Shown here in pieces: positions 50,122-61,732 of a stretch of DNA of 64,000 nucleotides; the first letter of the stretch is position 1, and each line of letters opens with the position of its first letter. The translations under genes and the position numbers were made by a program. The notes under the pieces were generated by a model. That model was not told the DNA's origin. It ran no database searches and saw nothing but the letters and a program-made list of their open reading frames with translations. Source of the stretch: Jaminaea rosea (lineage: Eukaryota > Basidiomycota > Exobasidiomycetes > Microstromatales); contig NW_020289975.1 in the NCBI RefSeq assembly GCF_003144245.1, positions 3,027,553 to 3,091,552 of the forward strand, written 5' to 3'.

Positions 50122-53100
50122 TCAAGCAGCCCCACTCGCTCCCCCCGCGACACTCCCCGCACTCGGGCTCGGGCTCGACGGAATGTATCCCCGCGAGATG
50201 TAGCCTATCCCTGCGCCAGCACCGGTGGCACTAGGAGTGGCCGGTGTCTGAATCTCCTCTACCTCCTCTCCCTCACCCTCCCCGGCCCCCTTATCACCAT
50301 CGCGCTCACGGTGAGCAGGCGACGAATCGCCCTGCTGTGCGGACAGCGACGTAGAAGTGGTAGGACTGACGGGCTGCCCGCCATGCAATGATCCCGCAAA
50401 ACTACCGCGATGGTGCAACTGCCCGGTCCCATTGCCGCCGCTCGTAATGCTGCTCGTGGTCGAATCGCCCCTTCCCCTGCCTACCCCGCCAGCCGAGGAC
50501 TGCGCGCTCAGTGCATTCACGACGTGCTCGGGGAAACCGTACCCGAAGCCCAGACCGGCAGCCGCCGCCGCCGAGCCTGGCGTGGTGACTCCTGGTGCAC
50601 CGCCGGCACCAACGCCGCCAGGAGTGCCAGGAGTGGCCGTAGCGGATGCGAGGGGGAGACTGAGTCGTTTGAGGGCGCGACCGCCGCGGGCGTTGGAGAT
50701 CGAGGAGGGGGGAGCGTCGATGCTTGTTGGTGAGGAGGGGGCAAAGTACGACGAGGGAGGGGCACCGCTCACTGTTGGTGTGCCCGCTGCCCCACCACCG
50801 AGACTCAGGTCCCAACTGTCGTGCCCGTGCCTACTGCCCGGTCCTAGCGAGAAGCCCGCACCGCCCGTACTCGCAGTCGCGCCCGGTCCCGCTGGACCGC
50901 CCCCGCTCTTCCTCGAGTTCTGCAACCTGCGATGCTCGTCGCGTAGCAGCTTGTAGGCGGAACGGATTTGCGACTCGCGGGTGCGTTGCTCCAGGAGCTG
51001 GGATTGGAGCTGTTTGACTTGCTCTGTTGGCGGGACGCTAGAAGCGGGGGTGGTGGTCGCCGCGCTAACGCCCCTCGTCGGACTGTCCTCAAATGTAGAT
51101 GCGGCGCCCGTAGAACCGCCGCCCGTGGACCCGCTCCCGGCTCTTCCCCTCTCTCGCTGTTCCTCCTCCCACTTTGCCTTGTACTCGTCGCGACTGGCGC
51201 TCACCTCGCTCAGCTCCTCTTTTAATCTACTCACCTCCCCCTCCCTCCCATCCAATCGCTCCATCAACTCCCGCTTGGCGCGCACCCCTTCCTCCTGACT
51301 CTGCTCCAACGCCGTTATACGCGCCTGAAGCTCATCGACCGTCTCTGCCTGCGCGCTACGCAGCTCAGCGAGGGCTTCGGAATGCGTAGCCATGAGCTCT
51401 CCCGCCGCGCGCTCGATCCCCTCATCGCGTTCAGCGAGCAGTCGGTCGTGTTCCTCCTTGAGGTTCCAGATCTCCCGCTCATGCTCGGCGCCCAACGCCT
51501 CGACGTGGGAAGCATGATCGCGTTCTGCCTCTCGCAGCCCTTCGAGCTCCTGGACGAGTTGCCTCTCCCTCTGTGCCCCCTCGCGCTTGACGCGCTCAGC
51601 AGCCATAAGTCCCACTCTCGCCTGCTCGAGCGCCGCAATAGCTCGCTCACGCTTTCGCTCCTCGTCGGCCACGCTCGCCCTCACTCGCGCTGCATCCCTC
51701 CGAGCATCGAGTGCGTCGCGCCTGGCAGCTGCCAGCTCGCGAGCCCCCTGCGCCGCGAGAACCTTTTGCTGCTCCAAAGCCTGCAACGCCTCGTCGAGCT
51801 CATCGCGTGCCTCGTCTACCTCGTCCAGCTGGGCGTCCAGCTCTGCCTCGTGGATGCTGAGCATGTAGTCCATCGTCGCGCGCTGTCGTTCCAGGAGGTC
51901 GAGGAGCTTGCGGATCTCCCCCGAAGAGAGGTCGAGCTTGGCGTTCATTGCCGTGAGGTAACGAAGGAACTCCTCGCCATTCTCCCCCCAGCCGCCGAGC
52001 GGGGTGGTGGAACGAATGATCGATTCGAGGGTGCGTTTTTCTGCTTGTAGCTGTTTGAAGGCGACGGCGATTTCGCCAAAGACGCCCGTGAAGCGTGTAG
52101 AGGCGCGATCAGCTCGTGCGGCGCCCGAGTTGGCGTGGTGCGCGCCCGAGCTGGCGTGGTCCTCTGCCATCTGGGAGCGACGAAGCAGGTCCGAGGCGGA
52201 TGCTTTGCGGGAGAAGGGGGGCGAGGTAGCAGCGAGGCCTTTGCCGCCACTGCCCGCGGTGCTGTCCTGGGACGTGTCAGCCGTCGTAGGCGGGAGGGTG
52301 TCGGCAGTCGTAGGCGCGGCTGTGTCCGTCGACGTAGAAGGCGGCGGCGACGTGGCCCCCTGCGCTTTCCAGTCGCCCTGTAGTGCCTCGGAGGATTTAA
52401 GTCGCTTCACCTGTACGAGCGAGGGACGACGCCCGCTCTCGTCGTGGCTACCCGACTCGCTGGGCGCTGCCGTGTTATTGTTTGGAGCAGAGACTTTGGG
52501 CGCGGGTGCTACTCGATCCGCCTTGCTGAGGGAGTGGGCGCGCTGCAGGCCTCCGCTGGCAGTAGACGTCGATCGCGATGCCGACGCCCCATGGCTGGCA
52601 TTCGAGCTTCCCGGTCCCGTACCGTCGGTGGTCTTGATGAGTGAGTGAACCAAACGACCCTGCTGCACTACTGCCTCTTCCTCTTCCAGCTCGTCCCCCT
52701 CCTCAAAGTCATCGTCGTACCCTTCGCCCTCGGAGCCCGTAGACTCCGAATCAGAAGCATCCCTGCGCGCGTGGTGCGTCTGATCCCAACTGGCCTCGGG
52801 CCGCGTCGCACGTAGGACTGCTTGTGCGCTCTGGGCTCCAGCGAGCGTCTCGAGGTGGTTCGTCGCCACGGCCGCTGCAGCGCGAGACTCTGCGTTGGCG
52901 TTGGCAGACGTAGTGCGCGGGCGAGTAGCATGTGTGCCATTTCCGTTGGACGCGTGTGTACCATTTCCATTGGATCCTCTCTTCCCCGCCGCTGCCCCTG
53001 CCTCGCCATCTCTGCTCGCCACCCCAACACTAGCACTCAATGCGGCCGCCGCAGCTGACACACTCGCGCTCGCAGGGAGCGGTGGCAGAGGTTCAGCAGG

Positions 53101-54270
53101 CGGTTGAGTCGGGGGAGGTGTTCTCCCGCGCACCACAGGACTGGCGAGTCCAGCAGCGCTGCGTGCCGTGTAAGGGGAGGAAGGAGTGAGGGAGAGGACG
53201 GCGGGCTTGTTGCGACGTTTGGCTGTGGAGCTGGGGGTCGAGGGGCTGCGTAGCGTCGAGGGAGAGGCGGGCGACGGCGAGGTGACTGTGAGCGGGGTGC
53301 TGGCGCTCGTCGCATCGAGGGAGCCGAGAGAGCTGGACGTGGAGTGGCGTGATTGCGAGGCGCCAAAGGTGTTGACGGAGCTTTCCCTGTCTCGCGGACG
53401 GCGTGGCCGGATTGCGGCGCCGTCGTCGTGACCCTCTTCGTCTTCCTCTTGCAATTCTTCCATACGACCGGGGGACGTGGATGAACCCCTTTTTGTCGCC
53501 GTGGGGAGGGAGAGGGGCGAGGATGGCGTCTCGATGCCCAATCCTTGGACTGGAGTCGCCGTCGTCGCCGTGCTCGCCTCCGCGGCGTTCGAGAGGCGTC
53601 TGAATGTGATTTCCTCGCCCTCCTCGCCCTCCTCGCCCTCCTCCCGCTCCTCATCATCACTCTCATCCCCACCCAGGACCCCACGCGGAGTACTCTGCGC
53701 CGTCACACTACCGCTTGCCCCCGCGCTGAGCAGCCTCTCCCCCGCAAAGGGACTCAATAGAGGCGCCGCATCGGCCGTAATGACCCCCTCTTCCTGTTCG
53801 CGCGCCAGATGAAGGGCCTCCTCCACGACACGAGGACTCAATGCCCTGCTGACGCGTGCCTGCTCCTGAATGTCGCCGAAAGAGAGGGAGTCCGAGTCGA
53901 TCATGTTTGCGTACTCTGCCCATGACGAGCCGAGAGACGAGACGCTGTCCGTTTTTGCATGTGTTTGTGCGGGCGCGGGTGGTGTGGGAGTAGGCGTCGA
54001 GGCCGAAGACGAAGGGGCTGTCCCTGCCTGTGGTGCAGGTGTGGCTTCTACATCGCGACTACTAGCATTCTGTGCCGCCCTCACCCTGGCAGCTTGGGCG
54101 ATGAGCTGTGCAAGGGAGGCGGCACTGGGCGATCCTGTCCCTGCACCTGCGCCGCGTGTATCCGGATGGGACGTCTTGCGCGTGGGGATCGAGGGCGCCA
54201 GTACGCGGCGTGGTCGTGGGGCAGGGGAGGCAGATGAAGGAGGGGTGGCGGTTGGAGTTGGGGATGACAT
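50122..54270 (-). CDS. large coiled-coil protein of unknown function, 1382 aa
   Basis: A single exon from the ATG at 54270. Residues 1-750 are mostly disordered (Ser, Thr, Pro, Ala) with short conserved-looking islands, for example SSLGSSWAEYANMIDSDSLSFGDI (near 110-133, a 24-residue island) followed by VVEEALHLAREQEEGV. A long heptad-rich coiled coil runs from about 760 to 1080 (LTAMNAKLDLSSGEIRKLLD, MDYMLSIHEAELDAQLDEVD, ITALEQSQEEGVRAKREL). Another helical segment is at about 1090-1130 (EQVKQLQSQLLEQRTRESQI). The C-terminus is Gly/Ser/Pro-rich. Disordered head plus coiled coil is common in fungal cell-end, septation or cytoskeletal scaffolds; I cannot name the family. Four 19-bp repeats precede the start codon. 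Confidence 0.75.
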   Translation of the reverse strand: MSSPTPTATPPSSASPAPRPRRVLAPSIPTRKTSHPDTRGAGAGTGSPSAASLAQLIAQAARVRAAQNASSRDVEATPAPQAGTAPSSSASTPTPTPPAPAQTHAKTDSVSSLGSSWAEYANMIDSDSLSFGDIQEQARVSRALSPRVVEEALHLAREQEEGVITADAAPLLSPFAGERLLSAGASGSVTAQSTPRGVLGGDESDDEEREEGEEGEEGEEITFRRLSNAAEASTATTATPVQGLGIETPSSPLSLPTATKRGSSTSPGRMEELQEEDEEGHDDGAAIRPRRPRDRESSVNTFGASQSRHSTSSSLGSLDATSASTPLTVTSPSPASPSTLRSPSTPSSTAKRRNKPAVLSLTPSSPYTARSAAGLASPVVRGRTPPPTQPPAEPLPPLPASASVSAAAAALSASVGVASRDGEAGAAAGKRGSNGNGTHASNGNGTHATRPRTTSANANAESRAAAAVATNHLETLAGAQSAQAVLRATRPEASWDQTHHARRDASDSESTGSEGEGYDDDFEEGDELEEEEAVVQQGRLVHSLIKTTDGTGPGSSNASHGASASRSTSTASGGLQRAHSLSKADRVAPAPKVSAPNNNTAAPSESGSHDESGRRPSLVQVKRLKSSEALQGDWKAQGATSPPPSTSTDTAAPTTADTLPPTTADTSQDSTAGSGGKGLAATSPPFSRKASASDLLRRSQMAEDHASSGAHHANSGAARADRASTRFTGVFGEIAVAFKQLQAEKRTLESIIRSTTPLGGWGENGEEFLRYLTAMNAKLDLSSGEIRKLLDLLERQRATMDYMLSIHEAELDAQLDEVDEARDELDEALQALEQQKVLAAQGARELAAARRDALDARRDAARVRASVADEERKRERAIAALEQARVGLMAAERVKREGAQRERQLVQELEGLREAERDHASHVEALGAEHEREIWNLKEEHDRLLAERDEGIERAAGELMATHSEALAELRSAQAETVDELQARITALEQSQEEGVRAKRELMERLDGREGEVSRLKEELSEVSASRDEYKAKWEEEQRERGRAGSGSTGGGSTGAASTFEDSPTRGVSAATTTPASSVPPTEQVKQLQSQLLEQRTRESQIRSAYKLLRDEHRRLQNSRKSGGGPAGPGATASTGGAGFSLGPGSRHGHDSWDLSLGGGAAGTPTVSGAPPSSYFAPSSPTSIDAPPSSISNARGGRALKRLSLPLASATATPGTPGGVGAGGAPGVTTPGSAAAAAGLGFGYGFPEHVVNALSAQSSAGGVGRGRGDSTTSSITSGGNGTGQLHHRGSFAGSLHGGQPVSPTTSTSLSAQQGDSSPAHRERDGDKGAGEGEGEEVEEIQTPATPSATGAGAGIGYISRGYIPSSPSPSAGSVAGGASGAA

Positions 54271-54297
54271 GGCGCGACGGGCGTGGTCCTTGCGTGC

Positions 54298-54373
54298 GAT
54301 TAGAGGAAGCGCTCGCGATTAGAGGAGGCGCTCGCAATGAGAGGAAGCGCTCGCGATCAAAGGAAACGCAACG
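54298..54373. repeat. 19-bp tandem repeat, four copies
   Basis: The unit GATTAGAGGAAGCGCTCGC occupies 54298-54316, 54317-54335 and 54336-54354, with a weaker fourth copy at 54355-54373. It begins 27 bp upstream of the coiled-coil gene's ATG, so it is probably in its leader or core promoter. Confidence 0.92.
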
Positions 54374-55847
54374 TCGTCGTCGTCGTCATACCAAAGCTGG
54401 ATGACCGTCGCAGCGTCGCTCAAAGTAGTCTACTCTATTGGGCAAGCAAAGTCCCACGATCGTGTCCGTCCGTCCGTCCGTGGAGCAACGCGGCGCAGCG
54501 GTGGGAGTCTGAGTCTTGTCTCGGTCGGAGGCAAACGTCGTCGTCGGGGCGCGCGGAGCAAGTGGCGGCGGCAGTGCGGGCGTGCAAAGCAAGGCAAAAA
54601 GAGCGTAGAGCGTCGAGCGTCGAGCGTAATGCCACCTCAGACGATGTACAATGCACGATAGGGGTGAGAGGATACGGATGGATGACGAGAAGGTGTCGCG
54701 TTCTCATCCAGACCACTCGACTCGAATGCAGCAATGCACCTCTCTCACGCCCACTCTCGCACACCACTCTCTTGCCGCCCCAGGCGTTGAGCCGCCAGCT
54801 AGCCGGGGAGGGTGTACTGAGCAGCCGAATTAAAGTGAATCGGTCGCTGAAGGAAGGCGCTTCGCTTTGGGCGCTTCGTCGCTTCACGCTTCACGCAGCT
54901 GGACGCAGGAGGACGCACATGCGAACGAGCGAGAACTAGGAGAGAGAAGGAAGCGGGGCAAAGCAGAGGGAGCGCGAGAGCAACGCAAGAAGGGAAAGGT
55001 GGCAGCCCGTAAACGCTGCCGGGAAAGGTGCGAATCATGCAGCTACGCCCACGCCCGCGTCGAATGAAGGTAGGACTAAACAAGCGAATGGAGCGTGAAG
55101 GCGTGAGTTCTCGCGAAGAGGGACGAGAGGATGGGGTATCGTTGTGCTGATCGAGCGGGTCCGTGATGCTGAGGGGGTAGTGCACACTGCGGTGGACAGG
55201 GGGCATTCAGGACCAAGTTGCTGCTGCTGCTACGATGGCTGGATACGAGGAGTTGTGCGTCGCAGCACGTCGAGCTCATAGCACAGCGCCGCCTCTCGAC
55301 GACCTGACCAACGAATGAAGGACGTTGAAACAAAGCTCTGCCTTGCCTCTTACATCTCGCCATCCTGATCCTCATCGCTCGGCCTCCTCTTCTCCTTCCT
55401 TGCTTGTCTCCCCAATCTGATCGAGAACAGAAGGCGGCGAGCATGAGCCGCACAGCGCGCCCCGCTTTCACATTCGCTCGCCCTCCCGCCGCCCAAACTC
55501 AAGCTTCAGCGCTCATCGCGCGCTCACTTGATCGGCCGATCAATCATGTCATCGTCCCGGACTAGCTAGTCTACTAGCTCACCGTCGTGATCAGAGACCG
55601 GCGTAGAGTAGCGTGGCAGATTGGCAGGGTTGACGACGGCTACCAGTTCCATGGAATTGGATGGACAGGCGGGGGAGCGGGCTTGATCACGCATCCTCAA
55701 GAAGTTGCTCCCAGACAAACAGACGTCGGCGTGGCGTAGGCGTGGCGTAGTTGTAGCGCAGGGCAAAGTGTGGTGCTTCGGTGCATCGCATTGCATTTGC
55801 TTGTCCACGACGAGATACGACGACGCGGAACGATCTTTACTCAGCTG

Positions 55848-55881
55848 AGCCTCGAGCCTCGAGCCTCGAGCCTCGAGCCTC
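55848..55881. repeat. 7-bp CGAGCCT tandem repeat
   Basis: About five head-to-tail copies lie in the divergent spacer. Confidence 0.9.
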
Positions 55882-56277
55882 CGCCCTCCTCATCCATCCT
55901 TTCATCATCGCTAGAAATGCTACGCCACGTACGCTAAACTTTGACGCTCTCACGACTCGCGAGCGAGCCTCCTATTCACAGCCGTCTGGCCCATCTGGCT
56001 GGCCTGTTTCTCGGGCCAGGGTCGAAGGGCGGAACCTCTCATCTGGTGCCTTAATTTGGCCTGGGCAGTGCGGGGTTGCGTCCGTCTGCGTGTGAAGAGG
56101 CGTGCGAGGCGTGCGTGCGTGCGAGGGAGATGCAGGGCGCGGCGCCCTTTCCCCACGCCGAAACGCCTGTCTTCGTTCTAATCACATTGATGATGGCCAA
56201 TCGCCGTCCGTCGTCACACGATTCAATTCTCGCCTCCATTCCTCTTCATACCATCTCCTCGTCGTCGTCGTCACCAG

Positions 56278-59200
56278 ATGATGGCCGGACCTTCTTACGC
56301 AGCGCCCTTTTCCGACCTGATCCCGCGTCATCAGCCTGGCGTGGCATCGTCCTCGCATGGGAAACGAAAGCCCGTACCTCACGACGCTCGCCCTACATCA
56401 CCATCGTGGACGGACGACTCCATGTCCAGCTCCAGTCGCGGCAGCCCATCTCGTCCCAAGCGGCCTAGCACAGCTCCTCTCTTGAGCTTGAGCACGGCGA
56501 GCACGGCGCAGGCAGAGGACTCCTTTGTACCCCCACCTCCCCTCGCCCGGCGCACTGCTCGCCACGCCTCTAGCTCGGACGAACCCTTTTCCTTCGCCAT
56601 GACTCCGCCCGCCCCATCATCAGGCAGCGCTCCCAGCTCCACTCTGTCCGACGCAGCGGCGCGAGGGGACCTTGCCGCTTTCCTGGACGTAGTTCTGGCA
56701 TCACACCGTCTAACCCCTCCGGCCCCGGCCCTCGTCGCAGGACCAGTAGACTACGTCGCCTCACTACGAGGGGCGGCATCGCGGCTAGCTTCGAGCTTCG
56801 AGCGGCGTGAAGGGGCGAGGAGAGGGAGTGGCCAGGCGACGATGAGTGGGGCGGTATTGTTGAGGAAGTTGGAACAGCTCGCCCTCGAACTTGCGCAGGG
56901 GACGGAGCAGGGGCAAGTGCTCTGGCCGACGGATGTAGAGTGTTTGAGGGATGGACTGCACTTTATGCTGGTCTTGAGCGAGGCTCAGGTGAGTGCGCGT
57001 GCGCGAGCGCGACAGAGATGGCGCGCGCACAACAGAGATGGCAGGTGAATGTGAGCGCTGAACCACGTCTCGCCACGCTCGTAGACGGCCGTTCTCCGCT
57101 CAACGTCTACGCTCAAGGAACCCGTTCCATCCCCGCTCAACCGTCGTCACGCGCATCGCAATTCACTCGATAGTGCCAATCTCTTTGGCGCTGGACCACA
57201 AGCGCTAGGCGCAAAGGCCAAGCTACTCAAAGCGCTAGGCATCCCTTCGTCGCGCTCCGCTCTCCCCGCGAGCAGCGTCGGCCCCCCTGCTGCGGTCGAG
57301 CACGAGAATGGCAACACCTTGCGTCGCGCCAAGTCAAACGAATCGCTGCAAGCGCACGCCCACGCGCAGGCCATTTCTCGTCTCCTGGACTCACGCCACG
57401 CCATGCACCAAGAAGTCGAGGAGCTCAGCGCAGCCGTTTTTGCAGAGGCCAACGCCATGGTTCGCTCTGAGAGGGAGAAGGTGGCAATGCTACGCCAGCA
57501 GGTGGAGGAGATGCGTCGCCGCGCCCGGTACGATCGCGAGGTGGACGAGGACGAGGATGAGGCGTTGCGTCGACCTAGCGATGGGACTATTCGCGCCGCA
57601 CGCCGTGGGGATCAGGCTGCGGTTGCGGCTGCGGCTGCGGCGGCGGCTGCGATGAGGCGGGAAAAGCAGGAGAAGGAGCAGGAACAGTCGTTACGCCGGG
57701 CAAGACAGGCGAGGGAGGAGGGGGAAGAGTCGGTACGCCGGGCTAGGGAGGAGCAAGAGTCGTTACGCCGGGTGAGACAGGCGAGGGAGGAGGGGGAAGA
57801 GTCGGTACGCCGGGCAAGGGAGGAGCAAGAGTCGTTACGCCGGGCAAGACAGGCACGAGAGGAGGAAGAATCACTCCGCCTTGCAAGAGAGTACCTGGGC
57901 CCGCTCAGGCGGAGAGAGGCGGAGAAGACCACGAGGACGTCAGGTTCGCTCGACCCACTCCATGGCGGAGACAGCATCGCGTTCATGTCTGGCGAGATCT
58001 CACCTGCGGCAGCTTCCTCCCACGCCGGTTCACCCGTCGGCAAGGCGGCGCAACTGCACCCGCACGGCGACAGCACGGCGACGAGCGATAGTGATTCGGA
58101 CGATTTTCAAGAGACCGAGGAGTACCTGCCGGGAGACGACCAGCGCGAGGATGACTCGCGGCGCGAGGCACGCTCACCCCCGGCTCGCCTTACGCCCTTC
58201 GCCCCCGCGACGCCGCGCCTCAACAGCCCTGCCCTCTCCATCCTGACCCGCGCGGGCAGTCACGGCCAAAGTCGCACCATCCGTCCACCAAGTCGATCGC
58301 GCAATCGCTCCTCCCTCCCACCACGCGCGCCAGAGCCCATCTCGCCCTTGCCTGACAGGCCGGACGCCGTCCCCTCGACGCCCAGTACGGTCAATCATTC
58401 GCTCGACGCCCGCGGATCCCTCCTGCGTAGCTCGGCGAGCTCGAGCGGCAGTGGAAGCGGGAGTGGGAGTAGCAGGGGAGATGTCGCCCCGTCAAGTCCG
58501 CCGACGTCGGATGCCAATCATGGCAGTGAGCACGCAGCGATGCATTGGCACCCTTTTTCTGCCGCCGCTGTGAGTGGGCTGGGCATCGGGGCGGAGAAGC
58601 CCGCGATACCGCAGCGAATCGAATCGAGTAGCTGGCCTAGGCCGCCGAGTAGGGATGGGCGCGACGCAGGGCTCGACCAGCCGGAGGAACAGGCTACCGC
58701 AGCGACTCCGCCGAGATACCACCCTCGCCTGCCCGAGCGGGATACGTCTCTTCCTCCTTCGCCCGCTAGGAGCACGGCGGATGAAGAGCAAGAGGAGCAG
58801 GCACCCCGCAACGTCGTTCGTCTCGCCCCCGCCCCCATCTCGCGCGTATCAAACTCGCACGCGCCCACACCGCAAACGCACCACTCCCTCGCCCTCAGTC
58901 GCGAAACATCTCGCACATCCGGCGCAACAAGTAGCGGCGGGCGTCCACCGACCCTCTCTCGCTCTACTACCGCCTCGTCCATCTCCGCATCAATGGATCG
59001 CAGCGCCTCCTCCTCTTCTTCCTCCTCAACGACTTCATCCCTCAGAAGAGCGCGATACGCACGTCGCGACCACGAGCTGGGCCTACCCTCGCCAGGCATC
59101 GACCTCGAAGCGCTAGGCGTGCACTCCCCTCCCGTGGCCAGCAAGAGTCGTTACACCAAGGGGAGTCGTAGTCGGATCTTGGGGCATTCCAACGCGAGCG

Positions 59201-59550
59201 GCATCGGCGTGGCGGGATTTGCCAAATCCCCCGGATCGATGTTGGTCACGAATGCGGGTGCGGGGAGGGATAGGCCGAGAAGGGTTGGCGGGCTGAGAGA
59301 TTCGGGAAGGGAAACCCCGCCTGTGAGCTCGATGTCCCGATCAAGCTCGAGGGCTCAATCGCTCAACGAGGTGCCGCGAGTGGGTAATGGAGGGTATGGG
59401 CGTGTGGAGCAGAGGCGCGGTGTGCGATATCCGGATGAGGAGGGGGAGGAGGACGAGGAGGAAGGGAGTGAGGAGGAGGAGGAGCGCGAGGAGCGCGAAG
59501 AGCGCGAAGAGCAACAGCAATGGGGGGCGAGGAGGTTGCGCTTTCGTTGA
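56278..59550 (+). CDS. large low-complexity protein with a charged repeat, 1058 aa, unknown function
   Basis: Exons 56278-56988 and 57085-59550 (intron 96 nt, GTGAGT...TAG) join in phase. An ATG at 56281 could also start it. Residues about 125-330 look folded and helical (DLAAFLDVVLASHRL, LLRKLEQLALELAQGTEQG, CLRDGLHFMLVLSEAQ joined to TAVLRSTSTLKEP, ALGAKAKLLKALGI). A coiled coil follows (MHQEVEELSAAVFAEANAMV). Next comes a tandem repeat of about 23 residues built on EEGEESVRRAREEQESLRR (57700-57890). The rest is Ser/Pro/Arg-rich and disordered, ending in an acidic Glu run. I do not recognise a family. The N-terminal helical part plus coiled coil suggests a cytoskeletal or polarity adaptor, but no motif proves it. 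Confidence 0.75.
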
Positions 59551-60260
59551 TTCAGTGCGTTTAGTTGGCACATCCAATCCAATCACGCATGGCAGGCAAT
59601 GTGCGTCGATGCGTCGGTACGTTGATGTTCTGCCGATATCTCGCGAGTAGCAGCCCGAATCGCGTCCTCCTCGCTCCTTCTCCGTAGCTTCCCCCTCGCC
59701 GAGCAAGCACAACATTCGACGCAGCGTCACTCAAGCGTCAGACTCGTTACGGCAAAGGTGACCTCATTCACGAGGGTACTGCTGAGCTTGCAGCGTTTCC
59801 AACCATACTATTACACTAGGGGAAGGAGCGCCAAGTCATCTTGAGCGCATCACGGTTCGGCTACGTATTCGTCTTGAGAAAGAGACCGCATTGCGAAACG
59901 CTGCAATTCGACACAGGCGCCTTCGGGTTAGGAAAGTGGACGTAGCGGTGGCCGTGACTCGAGCGCATCTTCCCGCTTTCGACTCTGGATAGTGCAACCA
60001 CTCCTTCGTAGGGGTCCGATTTGCATTCTGGGTCAACTGTTGTGGGTGAGCATCGTCTGGGGCATCTTTGCTTGGCCGTCGGCTTCTGGTCCTCGTGAAT
60101 GGCTCGACTTCCTCAACCTCGAATGAAGGCCGTGATCGCGAGCTTACCGTGTCCATTTGACTGCCCAGCGACGAGCGTCGAGCTACGAGTGATGCTTGAG
60201 CGACGTGCGTGGGGCGTAGAGCGGGGGCGCTGTAGCCACGTGGCGCCGCGCGCCGCACGT
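59551..60260. other. non-coding sequence after the last gene
   Basis: The open frames here have no domain, no codon bias and no intron-compatible neighbours. I see nothing assignable. Confidence 0.4.
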
Positions 60261-60336
60261 CTCGCGTCGCGTCTCGCGTCTCGCGTCGCGTCTCGCGTCT
60301 CGCGTCGCGTCTCGCGTCACGCGTCGCGTCGCGCGT
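60261..60336. repeat. 19-bp tandem repeat (CpG-rich), four copies
   Basis: CTCGCGTCGCGTCTCGCGT is repeated exactly at 60261-60279, 60280-60298 and 60299-60317, with a diverged fourth copy to 60336. Confidence 0.95.
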
Positions 60337-61732
60337 TCCGCGTTCCGCCCCCTCCTTCCCCGCACCCCCTCCTCTACGAAGCCTGCGACACGCCTGATTT
60401 TCACTTCTCACCTTGCCATGGCGTCTAGACGCAACGTAGTGATGTGAAACTTGGCCAGTCGAGGTGATTCGGGACGCCGCACACGCTCGCCGTGAAAAAG
60501 GCACCTCTTGATCGCGCGGAAGTCGCAGGACGAAGGGGTTGGTTCTGAGGCGACGCCCGGCGAAAGTGGCCAAAATGGCAACGAGTGCCCGTACCGCACT
60601 CTAGCCGCTTGCAATCGATTCCTTGCATCCACACGACCTCCCTCGCACTTCTCCTGCGCTCTCAGCTGCCCTCCTCGCCGAGCTAGGTCCGCGTACGCTA
60701 CCACCGGCATGGTAGCGACGAGAACGTGCACCGGGCGCGAACGGCGAGGAAATTGTACAGTGTGACCTCACGGCCGGTCGAGGGGGTGTTTACTACACCA
60801 CATACTCGAACGGCGGCATGAACGGACGCCTGTGGGCCGATTTCACTCTGAGCCGTGGCGGACCCTATTCTTGAGGTGGTGCCGTAGAGCGGCTAGCGCG
60901 GTGGGGAGCGTCGTTTTGCGGGTGTTGCGAGCGCAGTGGCATCTCATGCGCTCGCCTGAGTCCATCGAGCCATCCAGGGCGTCCATACGTGGTGATCCGG
61001 CTGCGCTACGCCCGTCTACGCGCGTGCCTACGGTGGCGGGTATCGACGCGCTGCCGTGCCGTCCAGAGTGAGCCAATCGCCGCGATTTCGGTACGTGCGT
61101 GACAGGAGCGATCTACGACGTCGATCCCGCGCCTTCTTGCCCGCGACGCTTGACCTTGATTTTTCGACGAGGGTGCTGGGCATTGGGGGTGAGGGGTGGT
61201 GGCGCAAAATCCGCTCTCATTCGGCGGAGACGGCTCCAATCGCAGCGGGGACGGTGTGTGCGAGTAGCTATGCGTGCGGCGAATACGCTGGTGTAGCTTG
61301 TTGCCCGCCTCGTCGAGTTGCCCAACCTGCTCGCTACCACCGCCTCGCGTCGCGTACGGCGTACTCGAGGCCAGCTCGGCGTGTGGGGCGGCAATGAGTG
61401 CGAAAGTTGCACGAGCGTGGAGCGGTGGATGATCCGAGGGGAGTGAGCCATTTTTTGGCGCTCATTTCGGCCATGCTGCAACGGGCGGCCGACCACGTCA
61501 TGCCGGGCAGGCCATCGTAGGGGGTTTGCGCAAAAGTTGCTCCTTCTGCGCTGCCTCTGGTACGTACGAGTGCGGACGAGCTTTGCGAGTGTGGGCGTGG
61601 CATTCCCAAGGCGCTACCTTGCCTCTACGCCGTGCTAGGGGTGCTCAAAGTTACCAGGTCTATCCGCGGGCGAGGCGTTCATCCTGGGGGGCAGGCTGTG
61701 ATGCGGGGCGGCGGGGTTGTATGCGGGGTGAT
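60337..61732. other. gene-free GC-rich stretch
   Basis: No gene, RNA or clear repeat is supported in these 1.4 kb; the short open frames are those expected in CpG-rich sequence. Confidence 0.35.

Larger units (their letters stand above)
54271..56277. promoter_or_regulatory. 2-kb divergent spacer between two large scaffold-like genes
   Basis: No convincing gene is found. Noted here are the 19-bp repeat at 54298-54373, GTCC repeats near 54470-54482, GTCGAGC repeats near 54607-54630, and a CGAGCCT heptamer array at 55848-55881. The length suggests a complex promoter or an unrecognised non-coding transcript. Confidence 0.45.

Noticed and set aside
59836-60573. 245-codon minus-strand frame with Arg/Asp/Thr repeats
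   Set aside because: Its repeated part is the CpG-rich 19-bp repeat read in frame; no supporting evidence.
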